Assembly: GCA_030278955.1 (NCBI GenBank)
Contig: JAOANR010000013.1
Span: forward strand, 39,530,191-39,594,190
Direction of reading: 5' to 3'
DNA: 64,000 nt
Origin: Hygrophila difformis
Lineage: Eukaryota > Streptophyta > Magnoliopsida > Lamiales > Acanthaceae
Both the position numbers and the translations under genes were made by a program. The notes below the pieces were generated by a model. That model had not been told where the DNA came from, made no database searches, and saw only the letters and a list, made by a program, of their open reading frames with translations. Of this stretch, positions 33,762-46,139 are shown in pieces. Each line of letters starts with the position of its first letter. Within the stretch, counting starts at the first letter, position 1.

Positions 33762-35925
33762 CTATTGTGGCACGGGAGTTAAACCCACCACACCTGCAAG
33801 ATTTCGTGTAAGAAAGATGAATGCGTTGCAACGAAGGGCAGACGTTGAAGAAAACGCACTCACACAAGTAATATTACAACAAAAACGACAGTACACGGGA
33901 ATAAACTGCGACTGCAAAAGATGTCCATCTGTTAATTAGATGCCTGAAATGTAATTCCTCTGCGCATAAATCTTGTATCATTGTTTTAAGTTACTATATC
34001 CATTTACTGAGGATGAAATACATCCACGAAAAATACCATTCCAACAAGTGAGCAAAACAGGTGTTCTGGATAGCAGAACTCAGTGAAATGGATCGTGGAT
34101 GCAGTGTATATAGGATCACACACCACGACATTGCAGAATATTTGTCGACACTTTTCACTTGCACATTAAACTATCTTATGAACATGTATATTTTTATTGA
34201 CCACGTGGTCTTAATCATCACGAAATAATATACTAGTTCTTTAGGAACTCATCAGTTTCACTTTTCACCAATATCCCTCACTGAAGAATTGCTCGCGTAA
34301 GTGGTAGCCCATTATGTTGTGGGTGACAATTATTCACTCAGTTGTTAAGCTAGGTTTTTTGACAACATGATCTTTCATTTATTGAGAACTGGGCATATAG
34401 GATGCCCTTAGTATGATAAATAATTATTTCCTATTACTTGTTACTTGATTATTATGGAAGTATCAAATGCAAGCACAATATATCCATTCACAAGAATGAA
34501 CAATTAAGAAAAAGAAAAAGTACATTAGGGAATAAAAAGTTTCATACCACAAGCTAAACGGCCACCAGCATTGCCTGTAGAGAGGCTGAGTTCTTGACCT
34601 CCTACATCCAAAGGATTTAAGGGAATGATGGACTAAAATTACGAGCAATATAAGGAGGAATGTGGTGATTGACGTATATTATCAAAGATCACTCCACAAA
34701 CAAAACGGCGATGCACAACTAAAAACATGCTTCATTAGTTAGCCTAAGTTGTAAAATTTTACCCTTTCCAAGATCGTCCTCAAGTTCATGAACCACAAAA
34801 GCTCTTCCAACTACAGAATTGGGACCATTCAATGGAATCTGCACAAATTTTTGTTTATATATTTTTACTTTGGTGAGGGAAATTCATCAAACATGAATAC
34901 AATGAATATGACCTCTGGCATATGTAAAAAGCAAAACTAGCAAACAATACCTGCTGATCAACTACTATTGCTTCAGCAACACCTGCATGAATCACACTGC
35001 ATTTATTGAAGATATAAAATTATTAGCTGATATGAAGATTGTACAAGAGAATGGACACTTAGATTGCATCGAAAATATACCATCGGCAGTAGCAACTATG
35101 TTTCCCAGGTCACCCGCATGACGGATTTCATCCACAGGAGCCCCATGAGTCTTATTGTTTGGATTAAAATGCCCTCCTATTAGAAACAATGCATTAGCTC
35201 ATGTCTAGTAACTACACACACAAGTAGATGGTATGGATCAGGGGACACAAACAAGCTAACTCCTAACCTGTTGATGCACAGCCATTTGTAGTGTCTCCGT
35301 ATTGATGCTAAATTCACAAAGCACAAAAGAACTCATATTCAGATTGCAATCTTTTTTCTTCTACATATCAATTAAATCAATGGATGAATCAATTCAAAAC
35401 TCAAGATCACCCACCAAATGAAACCCATGTTTCCCAGGAGTGAGCCCAGTCACACGAACATTCACAGTAGTGGGTCCTAAAACACCAATCCATTAATCCT
35501 CAACAAAGAACGAAGGGTAAACAATGCCAAAAATCCCAGATTCGGAAATTACAAAATTTTGAAAACAAATTTGCAATGGGAAAGCTCCAATTGAGTAGAA
35601 GCAAAGGTGTATGATGAAATGCGCGAAAGAGGTAGAGAGGAATTTCACCGTCGGCGTCTTCCTGGGTGAGTGTGACGACGCCCTCGACGGTTGACGGCCC
35701 CTTGAGAACGGCAACAGCTTTCTTGACAAGGGCGATTGGTTTCGGAGCTGGGGCGGCGCCAGCCGTCAGAGATAGGAATGGACGGACATTATTAGCCTTG
35801 ATTGAGACGGCGGCGTCAATGGAGGAAGGAAAGAAGGGGTTGGGAAAGAGGAGGGAGTGGTGAGGTGGGGACGCAATGGCGGATAGGACCGCGTGGGCGG
35901 CCATGAGTGCAAGCGCTTCCTGCAT
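33762..35925 (-). CDS. CSD2: Chloroplast Cu/Zn superoxide dismutase, eight exons
   Basis: Exons on the - strand: 35925-35649, 35476-35415, 35307-35268, 35176-35081, 34982-34951, 34838-34763, 34601-34548 and 33793-33762. All junctions are GT/AG and join in frame to 222 residues. Residues 1 to about 67 are Ala/Ser-rich with few acids, a plastid transit peptide; the mature enzyme starts near KKAVAVLKG. Copper ligands are His112, His114, His129 and His186; zinc ligands His129, His137, His146 and Asp149; disulfide Cys123-Cys212; active-site Arg209. All are present, so it should convert superoxide to peroxide and oxygen in the stroma. The start at 35925 ([11 protein letters not shown]) is the first in-frame ATG; the Met at residue 8 is an alternative. 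Unusual residues: GGHFNP where GPHFNP is common, and GGQELS where GGHELS is common. A miR398-type site lies in exon 4. Confidence 0.96.
35097..35118 (-). promoter_or_regulatory. miR398 target site in the SOD coding region
   Basis: On the - strand exon 4 contains GGTGACCTGGGAAACATA preceded by TGCG, encoding the HAGDLGNI segment. As I recall it, this is the same site that miR398 uses in Arabidopsis CSD2 mRNA, where copper shortage raises miR398 and lowers CSD2. Regulation here is inferred from the sequence match. Confidence 0.8.
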
Positions 35926-36166
35926 TGTCGGATGGGAATTGAGAAATTGAGGATTTCTCAGAGGTAATCAAGAGTGCACTTTGCTCAGCAGTTTCTCCTC
36001 TGTAAGTCTGTAACAAACATTCTTGTCGTTTAGCCTCTCATCAGTCTCTCACACACAATTCACTCTATCTCTTGAGTGAATGTAGGCATTTTTCATCGCC
36101 TGTGCATTCTTCCATGGCCCATGGTAAATCCTCCCCAGTGGATGCCAACTCATACTACTACATAGA
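35926..36166 (-). promoter_or_regulatory. SOD 5' UTR and short promoter
   Basis: Only about 240 bp separate the ATG from a Helitron end at 36167. The stretch has GGCCCA-type words (ATGGCCCATGG near 36113-36123) often seen in plant housekeeping promoters, a pyrimidine-rich leader on the coding strand, and no clear TATA box. I saw no GTAC copper-response core within it. Confidence 0.4.
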
Positions 36167-36644
36167 CTAGTAAATAACCCGTCGAGACTCGACGGGCATA
36201 ATTATATATTTTATATAATATATATACTTATATTATATATAGTAATAATAAATTATATTTTGAGTAATGAAAAATGTGTAATGATTTTTTATATATTCAA
36301 AAGAGGATATATATATATATAATAATATGATTTAATTATTTTTAAAACTAACAAATAAATCATATTATATCGTATCTTTAGCTTCTGTGGCTTGTCCGAT
36401 ACTAACCTAACAGATCAATAAAAATAATTATTAAAATAATATTTTTATTTAATTTGGAATTTAAATTAAGATAAAATAAAATTTAAAAATAAGTATGAAC
36501 ATAATATGAAAATTTTCCTAACAATTTGATGAAAATTTTATTGGTGAAAATCTCATTGATAGGGGCTAGTATAATACTATCTTTAAAAATGTCTGAATGT
36601 GAAGTAGTGCAGTTTGTATTTGTATATGTATTTTAAAAAATTAC

Positions 36645-37628
36645 CGCTATAGGATCACCCGTAGAGTTTATGAGAATATCATCCGAAAATGTCACATATA
36701 ATTGTACATCTCCAAAATCAATACCCGTTTTACCATCACCTACATCTATCGGCTTTGCAAATTTTCTGTCATATATAAATTTTATTATAAACAACATTTC
36801 TTGTGGTATCTTGAGTTAGAGAGTGTTTGGATTGGCGATATAAAATAGATTATTTGATTATTGCGTTTTTAAAACGCAAATAATCAGGTTTGCAGCACCT
36901 TTTTTTAGCGGTTAAACTGATTATTTGCGTTTTGAAAACGCAATAAGCATATAATCCATTTTCCTGCAGCTTATCCAAACACCTTCTTGGCTACATCTTG
37001 CTAGTGACACGAAATATTCATTTTCCTGCAGCTTAATCATTCTTAATTGCATATTATTAATACTTTTAGCCACATCTTGCTATTGACACGAAATATTGCA
37101 ACATAATTGTTCATGGCTAAAAACTTATTATGAAAGATAAATCCGACATTCTTTAAAGATTGACATTTACTTTTGTTTATAATCATTACAAAACAAACAA
37201 TGAGTGCGAATTTTCTCATCTCAAATCGAATCAAATTTTTGGTCAAATCAAATAGGCTGATAATCATTCTACTAATCAAGAATTTTCTACTTTCATGGTT
37301 TCACGAAAATTAGTTTAACCTCAACTATCTAGTTCTGCATCTTGGTTACTATCAACCTACTTCCATTACATAATTTATTTGATGTATATATATACATATA
37401 TAAATATATATTCATAAGAAGCATGACTATGCAACCCTTATTCAATTATATTTCATAATTCAGTAATCCGGAACAATTGATCATGTTTAAATATTCCAGT
37501 GAAAATAATTCATTGGCATTATCTATGCTTTCATCATTTTGACAAATATTGTTAAAACTGATAGATAGATATATACATATTTTCATTTGTAGACATACGT
37601 TCCATGATGTAGTTATTGATTGTAACAA
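36645..37628 (-). pseudogene. Helitron Pif1-like helicase, C-terminal remnant, copy 1
   Basis: In order on the - strand: ELFSLEYLNMINCSGLLNYE (37628-37446), matching the conserved segment before the late helicase motifs; MRKFALIVCFVMIINKSKCQ, then SLKNVG and YVAIFRV (37279-37043), the counterpart of helicase motifs V and VI (intact enzymes have TINKSQGQS and YVALSRV); and VGDGKTG ... VTFSDDILINSTGDPI (36780-36645), the region after motif VI. Stops and frameshifts separate the pieces. A small foldback MITE (36822-36990) sits between the last two. Confidence 0.8.
36822..36990. mobile_element. Small foldback MITE inside the Helitron
   Basis: AGTGTTTGGATTGG at the left and TTATCCAAACACCTT at the right are near-inverse; the interior ATTGCGTTTTTAAAACGCAA and its partner make it an almost complete palindrome. 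TTA precedes the left end; the right flank is TTG, so a Tourist-type duplication is only partly kept. Confidence 0.65.
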
Positions 37629-37659
37629 CTATTTCATTGGTATGGGTTAATATATAGTA

Positions 37660-38130
37660 AAATATTTGGATTTGATGCGGTGCAGTTTATATTTCTATTA
37701 CTACTCTCAACAATTGCCGATATAGAATCTCTGGTAGAGTTTATAAAATTATCATCTGGAAATGTCAATCTAATTGTACAACTTCAAAATAAATACTACC
37801 AGTTTTACCAATTACCATCGTGTACCTGAAGTATTCATTGTGCAAATTTTTGCCATATATAATTTTCATTATAAATAACATTTCTTATAGTATCTTAAGT
37901 TAATCCATCTTAATTACATATTAATACTTCGAGTCTCATCTTTACAGTGACACGAGATATTGCAACATATCTCTTGCATGGGTAAAAATTGGTTTTTGAA
38001 GATAGATTCTAACATTCTTTAAAGGTTGACATTTACTTTTTTTTTAATAGTCATAGTAAAACAAACTGCGAGTGGAATTTTTTCCTCTGAAATCGAATGG
38101 AGAATTAGGTTAATTCAGTCGGGTTTATAA
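37660..38130 (-). pseudogene. Helitron helicase C-terminal remnant, copy 2
   Basis: A second, more decayed copy of the same C-terminal region: YVAISRVTVKM near 37960-37930 and TFPDDNFINSTRDSISAIVE near 37770-37705 on the - strand. It lies about 1 kb from the equivalent parts of copy 1, in the same orientation, so the helicase tail is tandemly duplicated. Confidence 0.65.
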
Positions 38131-40357
38131 TCATTCTACCAATTAAGAATTTTCATTCCAAATATTGAGTTTTGTTTTATTGAGAAAAGAGGTACGGTTA
38201 AATAATTTTCTGATGAAGTTTTTTGCAGGTAAAATTCTCGTCACAATTTAGTGGAATACCAAATCTAGAATGTGCAGTCCTACCTCTTGAGTAAGGGTGT
38301 TATTCCATTGGATGCTAAAGGCATCACAATATTACATCTACCATAAAGGGCTAAACTTAATATTTTCAATATAAATATCTTGTCAGTTCCACCACCAGTG
38401 GCCCAAAAATTTGTTATAGTGAACATTGCTACCAAAAAAAAAAAAAAATTACATCCTAAGTTATAGTTTATTATTTTTGGTAGTTATAAATTTGTTAATA
38501 GTAAAATCTATATTTAATTAAAAATAACATATCAAACTTGAATTTACACCTTTGATTAGTATTTTCAATTGATAAATTAGGATAGTATAGAATGTTAGTG
38601 ATGATAAGTTTGTAGTCAAAATTTATGATGTATAAAGGGTGTATTTCGTTATTTTCTTATATGATTAATATGTATAATTTTCACATATGTATGCTCCAAT
38701 TTTGTATACTTTTATTAATAAATTATCTATATTCATTTTATTTCATGACGATAATTGGGATCCGCTTGCTTCCATACATCTAAATCATTTGACTGAATCT
38801 TTCAATTGAGTCTAGATTAATTATATGATAACCCATTGTCAATCCTGACTATTTAAATTTGGTCTCCCCTACACATCCTGGCTCCGCCCCTGTCACCACG
38901 TAAAGAAAATGAAACACCCATGACTATCAACTACATACATTATTTTATTATCAATATTCTTCTCATCATCAATCAACAAAGCTAATACCTTAGCATGATC
39001 TGCTTCCATTTCTTTCTTATTTTAATATGTCTCTTCTAGCATCAATAGATTATTTATTTCAGACGTTAAAACTTCATTCAGTACCGGCATTCCAGAGAAC
39101 ATTTTCAAACTTATAGAACTCGGAGCAATTAGCCTTTCAATATAAACTTACTTTAATCACTCACAATCACAATTTTCTAACAAATCTATATTTATATTTG
39201 TTTTTCGTCAATTGCAAATCTGTTAAAATTAGATTAATAAATTACATCATCCATTGTTTAAATGCTACACTTTCCCTTTTTGGGTGTTTAGAAATAAGTG
39301 TTACATTACCATATTTAAAATATTTTTTAAGGTTAATAATTTTTACTAATTGTACTTAAATTATTATTTTTTTATATTCATTAAAATAAAACTCAAAAGG
39401 AATAAAGTCAAATGTGACTTATTTTATTTATTAAATTACTTCAACTAAATAAATTTTATTAACTTACCTTAAATCTTATGTCATTTTCTAGTATTACACT
39501 TATTATACGGATGGAGTATTGCTTAAAAAATATTCCCTCCGTCGCACTCAAAGTGTCTCATTTTGAGTTTTTAACATTGTTTATTGATCAATTTTGATTT
39601 AATGTTATCGTAATTAGATACCAAAAAAATACAGTCTAATTCGATCTCGTTAGATTTGTCTAATCATGTAGTTTTAGAATATGTATTTTACATAATTTTT
39701 ACATATGTACATTTTAAGAAATTAAATGTTAAACAAATATATTGGACGACATGTCCAAAATTTTTGAGAGATAAATAATGGGATAGAGGAAGTAGATTAA
39801 AAAAAATTAAATTTTCCTTCTTTATTTACTGATGGATTTATTCGCAACTATATAATTGTATATTACTTTTAAAAGAAGTGACATATTTTTTGTGAAAACA
39901 TGGCCTATATACATTAATTAATATATACAAATATTTTTTATATATTCATTAATGTATCATTAATAATATAAATTCCATAATACACTACAAATTTCATTTA
40001 AATTTGAAATTCTATTTTAAAAAAAAACTGAAAATTGTGGGAACTTCATATAAATTAAAAATTAAATATCTTTTAAAAGCTAAAAATTGGGATTTTCATA
40101 TACACATTAATATTTCTTTAACATGAATAAATAAATTTGATATGCAATGTATATTTTGCTTACATCATTCACCACACAAAAAAATATAATCAAAATTGAG
40201 ACCAAACCTACACAAAATTACCGGCATTACAATATGTTCATCAAATTGAAATATAAACACAACATAGTTCTTAGTTGCCAGTACAAAACCTCGTCATAAT
40301 AATCCTATAGTGTAAAAACTGAAAATTTATAAATAAATACTAAATGCACCAATAAAA
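38131..40357. other. AT-rich DNA, decayed transposon sequence, no gene
   Basis: No coding region was recognised. CCTGGCTCCGCCCCTG at about 38878-38893 resembles the terminus of a hAT-type MITE, but no clear partner was found. One Stowaway MITE lies at 39533-39792. Confidence 0.4.
39533..39792. mobile_element. Stowaway-type MITE
   Basis: Ends TTCCCTCCGTCGCACTCAAA and AATGGGATAGAGGAAG, flanked by TA; interior GATCTCGTTAGATTTGTCTA as in other copies. Confidence 0.65.
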
Positions 40358-40362
40358 TTTAA

Positions 40363-42913
40363 TGTAACACCCCGATTTAATTAATACATGATTAATTTAA
40401 TTAATTGTGGTTAATTAATAAAGGATTTATTATATGGATATTTTGTAGGTATGATTTTAATGAAGTGGAAAAATAAGTGTGTTCAAACCCGCAAGAGAAT
40501 AAGTGCTCAAGTGCTCAAGTGAGTGCAATATGATAAGAATGGCTCAAGACAAGTGGAATAACCCATTTTCGGACCCGACCCGTTTGCACCAAACCGATCC
40601 GGGCTGACCCAAGACCCAATAAAACCCCCCCAAATCAGCCCCTTGGCTTCATTTGCAACTCAACATTAGAAACTAGGGCTCAATTCCCGTTTTTGGGAGA
40701 CATGGTGGAAAAAGGGGGTCCTTGAGAGAGATTTGGCTAATTTGAGCTCAATGAAAGTTGGGGGATTGATTATATACACCTTGGTAAGCATTTTCCTCAC
40801 TTTAATTCTTGTATTTGAAGAGTTTTGGAATGTTTTTGATGGGTGTCTTTGATGGTGACGGGAATGAAGCTTTTTGGGTGGAATCTTGTGGATTTGTGCA
40901 AATTGGAGCTGGAATCTTTGAATGGAAGTTGTATTGATGTTGGGGGATGCTAAGGTCAGTTCTTCAGCTTGGTTTGTAGTGGTAATTTCATATTGAAGCC
41001 CCAAATGGATGCATGTTTGTAGAACCCTTGTTCTTGGCTAAATCTTGATGTTTTGGTTGCAAATCTTGTATTGTAGCTTGGACTGGAGTATGGACAAGCT
41101 TGGGAGCTGAGGTTGAAGTGTTGGGACATCATAAACACAAGGCAAGAGTAGGATTTAGCTCAAAGTGGGGGAAAATTGGAAGAAAGGGGTGAAAATCGCG
41201 GATTCTGCCCCTGTTTGGTGCTTCAGAGGCGCCGCATTGCGTTTGCGGCGCCCAAAAGTGGCCTGGAGCGCCACTTCGGCGCCCCGGACCACAGAGCCTT
41301 CAGTACAGGCGCCACATTGCCTGTGTGGCGCCTAGAAATAGGCTTAAGCGCCACAATTGGCGCCACCTGTGCACCCAAAAACTCACAAACTTGAATCGGC
41401 TCTAACTTACTCGTTTCTAATCCGATTTTCGCAAACCATATATGAATCTGACCCTACTCGAAACGAGGATTTCAAATATGCATTCAGATTTCAGAGATAA
41501 TGACTCTTCAAAAAGTCAAAAATTGGAATTTGTAGTCCGGGGTGTCACATGCGGGCCCGATTTGTTGTTTTCTTCCGTTTTTCATTCCCCTTCTCGTATT
41601 TTGTCACTTCTCACTCATTTCTAGGTCTTGGAATATGCTTAAAACTGATCTAGGATATGTTAGTGTCTATCATGAGTATTGATTGAACTTAGAAGATTCA
41701 CCGAGCCTTAGTTTAGGATGGAATCTTGCGTTGCTTCTATCACTATGTATGTGAGTCGAGTGCCGATATGTGGGACGTGGCACACCCTGGAATATGTCTA
41801 ACTCATGTGGTACTGTTGTGATCCGATGTATGGGGTTGACAACCCGAATACTGTATGTAGTCTGCGGACTGAGAAATTACACTAAATGTTTACGAGTCGG
41901 TATCCGACTGGACATTGTGTAAGGTGATTGTGATCGATATGAAATTATGCTTTCGTGGATGTTAGATATCCTAACAATGTTTACGAGTCGGTATCCGACT
42001 GGGCATAGTTAGTATCTCTCCCGGGCATGTTGGCCTTTGAGAGCGAGATGCTCTGGGCTAGTACCCGCCATGACCGTAAGCCACTTATTTCAGCTGTTAG
42101 TGTCCGCGGTGGGGGCACTGTGGGTATCTCTTCTGACCATTAGGGGAGTGGACCCTATTTGGAGAGGAATACCGACCATGGTACTTAGGTTGCGCGCTAG
42201 GCATACTTCTGTGCTGCATTTAGGGTAGGTAGACACTTTAGGTCATAACATTTCATCTCATCATCCATCATTCATCTTATTATTGTTTTGCAGTGTATGA
42301 CGTGGTTGAAGCACCGGTATGGGACGGTGTGATGTTAAATTATTTAATTATGCTATTATAAACTGTTAATTAACCTCTAAAATCTTGTTCCCTGTTTCCC
42401 AGCTTTTCCTACTCTTGCTCAGTACTTTATGTACTGACACCTTGCATTTTGTCTTTCTTATAGATACTCCCGAGGAGGACGCAGAACATGATCATGGTGA
42501 TTGGTTTGGGACTGAGTGATCTATTAGGACTGCATTATTATGTTGTTGACTAATATGCTGTATTAGACCATACGTTATCTTTATGTGACTTGTCTGATAT
42601 TTCTGAGTATTGCTGTGAATTGGAATTGGTCTGTGAACCAATCATTTGTTATTACTCCTTGTACTTGATATTTTGGACAGGTAGACGTGAGTACCGAGGT
42701 GAGGTACTGTATGAGGCTTGTAGCCGAGTTGTTATGATTATGTGATAGACATGTTTATGTTGCTTACTCTGTTACTCCATTGTTATTTTCTATTGGATTT
42801 TCTGATTACCAGGCTTCGTGTTATTGAACTTAAATTGATTGGCCAACAGTTTAAGTGAGGTAACACGGCAGTGACGTCAGCAAAAATTGGTTTAAAATTT
42901 TTGGGGCGTTACA
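40363..42913 (+). mobile_element. Solo LTR of a Ty3/gypsy-type retrotransposon
   Basis: The segment begins TGTAACACCCCGATTTAATT and ends GGGGCGTTACA, the inverted LTR termini common in plant Ty3/gypsy elements. The perfect 5-bp duplication TTTAA flanks it (40358-40362, 42914-42918). No primer-binding site, polypurine tract or second LTR is present, so it is a 2.55-kb solo LTR left by recombination. The open frames in it are not protein families. It contains three GGCGCC-based hairpins (about 41225-41365). Confidence 0.92.
41225..41370 (+). repeat. Tandem GGCGCC hairpins in the solo LTR
   Basis: GGCGCCGCATTGCG...GCGGCGCC, GCGCCACTTCGGCGCC and GGCGCCACATTGCCTGTG (followed by TGGCGCC) are consecutive stem-loops. 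The surrounding LTR is far less GC-rich. Confidence 0.75.
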
Positions 42914-42918
42914 TTTAA

Positions 42919-43420
42919 AATAAATAAAATAAAAATACAAAATAATAAAATCTAAAATAGATAAAAAAATGCAAATAAATAGAATCCAACATAGATAAAA
43001 TAAAAAATACAAAATTTCAAATTTTATCTTTAAATCTTTTTAAAAGTGACTATATAGTGACACAATATGATGAAAGAGTAAGAATTCATAAGTAAATGAT
43101 AGATTTTATACACGATGGACTAAAATCTATAATGAATAAATAAATAAATACGAAAATCTAAAATTAGTAAATTAAAACTGCAAAATAATATAGGTAAAAT
43201 AAGATATGCAAAATTTCAAATCTTTCAAATCTTTTTAAAGTGAATATGGTAGAAATTCCATATATTTGAAAAAATGAAAATCTATAATAAATAAATAAAT
43301 AAACGTGATAATCTAAAATTGATAAATTAAAAATTGTAAAAATTTTTAAAAATTAGAAATTTGAAATGGAGACACCATATTAAATGTAGGATGAGTTGTT
43401 CACTAATGCTTTAATATATA
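42919..43420. other. A-rich spacer between solo LTR and Helitron, no gene
   Basis: Repetitive A-rich sequence with AAATAAATAAA and ATCTAAAAT words and no coding signal. It could be decayed Helitron sequence, but the ends are not visible. Confidence 0.4.
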
Positions 43421-44081
43421 CTAGTATTTTTGCCCGCCTTCGGGCTCGGGTGTTTTTTAAATAAAATCATAATTTATTCAATTTATTTTATTAGATTAAA
43501 TAGATTGAGTGGAATATCATTAGATTACTATGTTTTTGTTTGCTGGCTTCGGCTCACAAAAAAAAAATAGATTACTATGTTTTATCATACTTGTTAATAA
43601 TGCTCTTTTATGTAGATTTTAGAGTTTATAAATTAAAATTTAACAATTACTCAAATTATAGTATTTACTACATACAAATTTTAAAGTTATTTTTGTATTT
43701 ATTATAAAAGTTAAATGTTGAATAGAAATATAAATTTTAAAATTATAAAAAAAAATATTGGTTCATACTAATCAAATGATTAACATTGGGCTGCTCAATC
43801 AAAGTTATTTTGCATATTTAATTTGTCTTTCGCATAAGTTGGCCATTTGCAATTTGCAATACTTTTGTATAATTTATCATCAAAATTTAGTTGTCAAACT
43901 TTGTAAACTTTAGTAATTTATTGATATAGTTTGATGAAGTAATTTATGATTGGGTAGATTTTCATTCTTCATAAGAATTCTCAAAGGCATACACATAAAA
44001 GGCCTGGATTTATGAAAGGTCCGTCGATAATACAAAAATTATATACAACACAAAGTCTTGCTATATTTTAGTTAATCATAT

Positions 44082-44083
<2 letters not shown>

Positions 44084-44114
<31 letters not shown>
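44084..44114. repeat. (TA)n microsatellite
   Basis: About 15 uninterrupted TA units. Confidence 0.9.
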
Positions 44115-44116
<2 letters not shown>

Positions 44117-44501
44117 AATCATTATCTTTACTATAGTTCATGCATCTTCAATTGGTAACAATATTTGGTTGTTAAATTTTATGTATTTCATTATTTCCTC
44201 GACATAGAGTTTGTGTAATTTTTTTTAATTATGTACATTTGTCATTGAATAAAAGAATTCTTAAATGCATGCATATAATTTCATCATATAAAGGCATGTA
44301 TTCATCACATTGTTATGACTAATCATGATACAATTTAATAATTGAAATATATTATATTATTCACTATATCAATATTGTAATATAGAAACTACTTATGTGT
44401 GGGTGATATTGCACAAAATTAGTACACAATCACCTTGTCATCCAGTAATAACATGTTACAGCATTTGAATTCTTTATGTCTTAATATGATGTAATTATCA
44501 C

Positions 44502-44690
44502 ATATATGAATATCTCTCGCAGTTATAACACCCTTATTTTCGGTGCAGCGGAAAGACATTGTGTTACTCTAGATGTTGCCAGCTCCAGAGTGAAGGCTGA
44601 CCCTACAAACCAATATGAGCTATTTTCAGTGCGCTTTGACCTCATTCATGCACACCCTGAGAGATTTCCCAGAACGTCACCCATCATATA
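44502..44690 (+). other. Possible captured exon in the Helitron
   Basis: An open frame with coding-like composition reads FGAAERHCVTLDVASSRVKA, then DPTNQYELFSVRFDLIHAHP and ERFPRTSPII. It is preceded by TCTCGCAG, an acceptor-like site. Codon composition differs from the AT-rich surroundings. I do not recognise the family; Helitrons often carry host exon fragments. Confidence 0.35.
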
Positions 44691-45936
44691 ATTACTCCAA
44701 AGCAAGCATGCTTAACTTTGAAGTTCTTATAGGATGATTATCAAGAAAAAAATGTACATTGCTGGTATGAGTAGCTTATTTCACTCCATTTAAGTCATTA
44801 TCTGTTTTTTTTTTTTTTGAGAAATGAAAATGTAGGAATTAATGAGATTATGTCTAATAATTGAAAGGTGATGTGGTTTAGTATTTCTTTTTGATTTTTT
44901 TTTCTATTTTTAATGAATAATGTGAATTTGTTTAATTAGTATGATATGAACTTTTTTCGTTTTATTTTTTTACAGCTATCGTTCAATATTTTTAATGTTA
45001 ATGAATTGAATATATTTTAAATATTTTTTTAGAAATAAAGAATTAAATATAAAATGACAACATAGTCCGTATATACATATCAAAATTCAAAAGAAATAAT
45101 AATTTATCATATATAGATTAAAGAATTAGAAATATTAAAATACTAATATTAATAATTCAACTGAAAAACGTTTCCGAGAAATATGTTAATTAATAATATC
45201 ATAATTATAATTATAATTATATCTATATCTATAATTAAAAAATATTTTTTATATTTAATTTTGTCTTTATATTATACAGCTTATTAATTTTTTTAATGAT
45301 ATTAAATTTTATAGTTAAACCTACTAAAATTAGGTTTAAAATTTGATTAAATCTTACTATAGCAGATTGCAATTTTTTTATTAAATATTAATTTTGATAG
45401 AATAACTAAAGTATAGTTATTATTAATTAATTTTTTTAATTTATTATATTTTTAGGTGAATATTTTGGATTAAAAATTTAATATGACTAATAAAATATAT
45501 ATTGGACATAATATATTAAATAAAAGAATTTATAATATATACATTTAACATAATATTTACTAAAGTTCCGCAAAAAAAACTAAATATTTACTAAACATTA
45601 AATATATTACAATTTGTTGAGCATTTATATCTTTTGAAAATATATAAAAAGATTTATTGAAGATTTATTTATAATATATAGATTTATGATCTAAATTTAG
45701 TATTAAAAGTTGATGACATGGCACAAATAGAATTAATCAGCGCTGAGGTGTATCTTCATGATTAATCAGCGCTGACGTGGATTAATTAGGTTCGTTGATT
45801 TAAAAATAAGCATATAATGACTGATTAACCCCTTAAAATTAAGAAGGGTAAATTAATATGATATAGTAAATTAATAAGGGCAATAGAGTCTGCACAGACA
45901 AAAAAGTATTCAGAATTTATTATATAGATATATAGA

Positions 45937-46139
45937 TTCAGACATAAGTGATAAATGACGGGCTATTCATACTCTCTAATTTGTTAACATCACCCCACCT
46001 CAATTTTACACTACCAAAAATGTCCCTTGTTAAAAAAGAAAAAGAAAAAATTATGGCATACTCCCCACAATACTACATACACCCCAAACCTCCAAAACCC
46101 TAATTCTTCCAAATTCGTGTGCGGCCAACACTCGCCGAA
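45937..46139. other. Spacer, no gene seen
   Basis: Short flank between the Helitron and the minisatellite. Confidence 0.4.

Larger units (their letters stand above)
36167..38130 (-). mobile_element. Helitron 3' end with decayed helicase sequence
   Basis: On the - strand the element ends with a perfect hairpin CCCGTCGAGTCTCGACGGG, then TTATTTA and CTAG (36170-36167), followed by a host T: a canonical Helitron 3' terminus. Upstream on the same strand lie decayed pieces of a Pif1-like Helitron helicase (see next entries). The 5' TC end was not found; the element probably extends further right, beyond 38130, but is decayed there. Confidence 0.8.
43421..45936 (-). mobile_element. Helitron, 2.5 kb, both ends present
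   Basis: On the - strand it starts TCTATATATCTATATAATAA (45936) after a host A and ends with the hairpin GAGCCCGAAGGCGGGC, AAAAATA and CTAG (43424-43421) before a host T. These are Helitron ends with A/T insertion and no duplication. No helicase is recognisable inside. It holds an (AT)n tract at 44084-44114 and one exon-like block (44502-44690). Confidence 0.85.

Noticed and set aside
40666..41138. 112- and 60-codon frames in the solo LTR
   Set aside because: LTR sequence without protein-family features.
36167..45942. One Helitron spanning 36167 to the insertion point of the 43421-45936 Helitron
   Set aside because: The sequence right of the inner Helitron (TTCAGAC) does not give a proper TC end with host A/T, so nesting is not supported.
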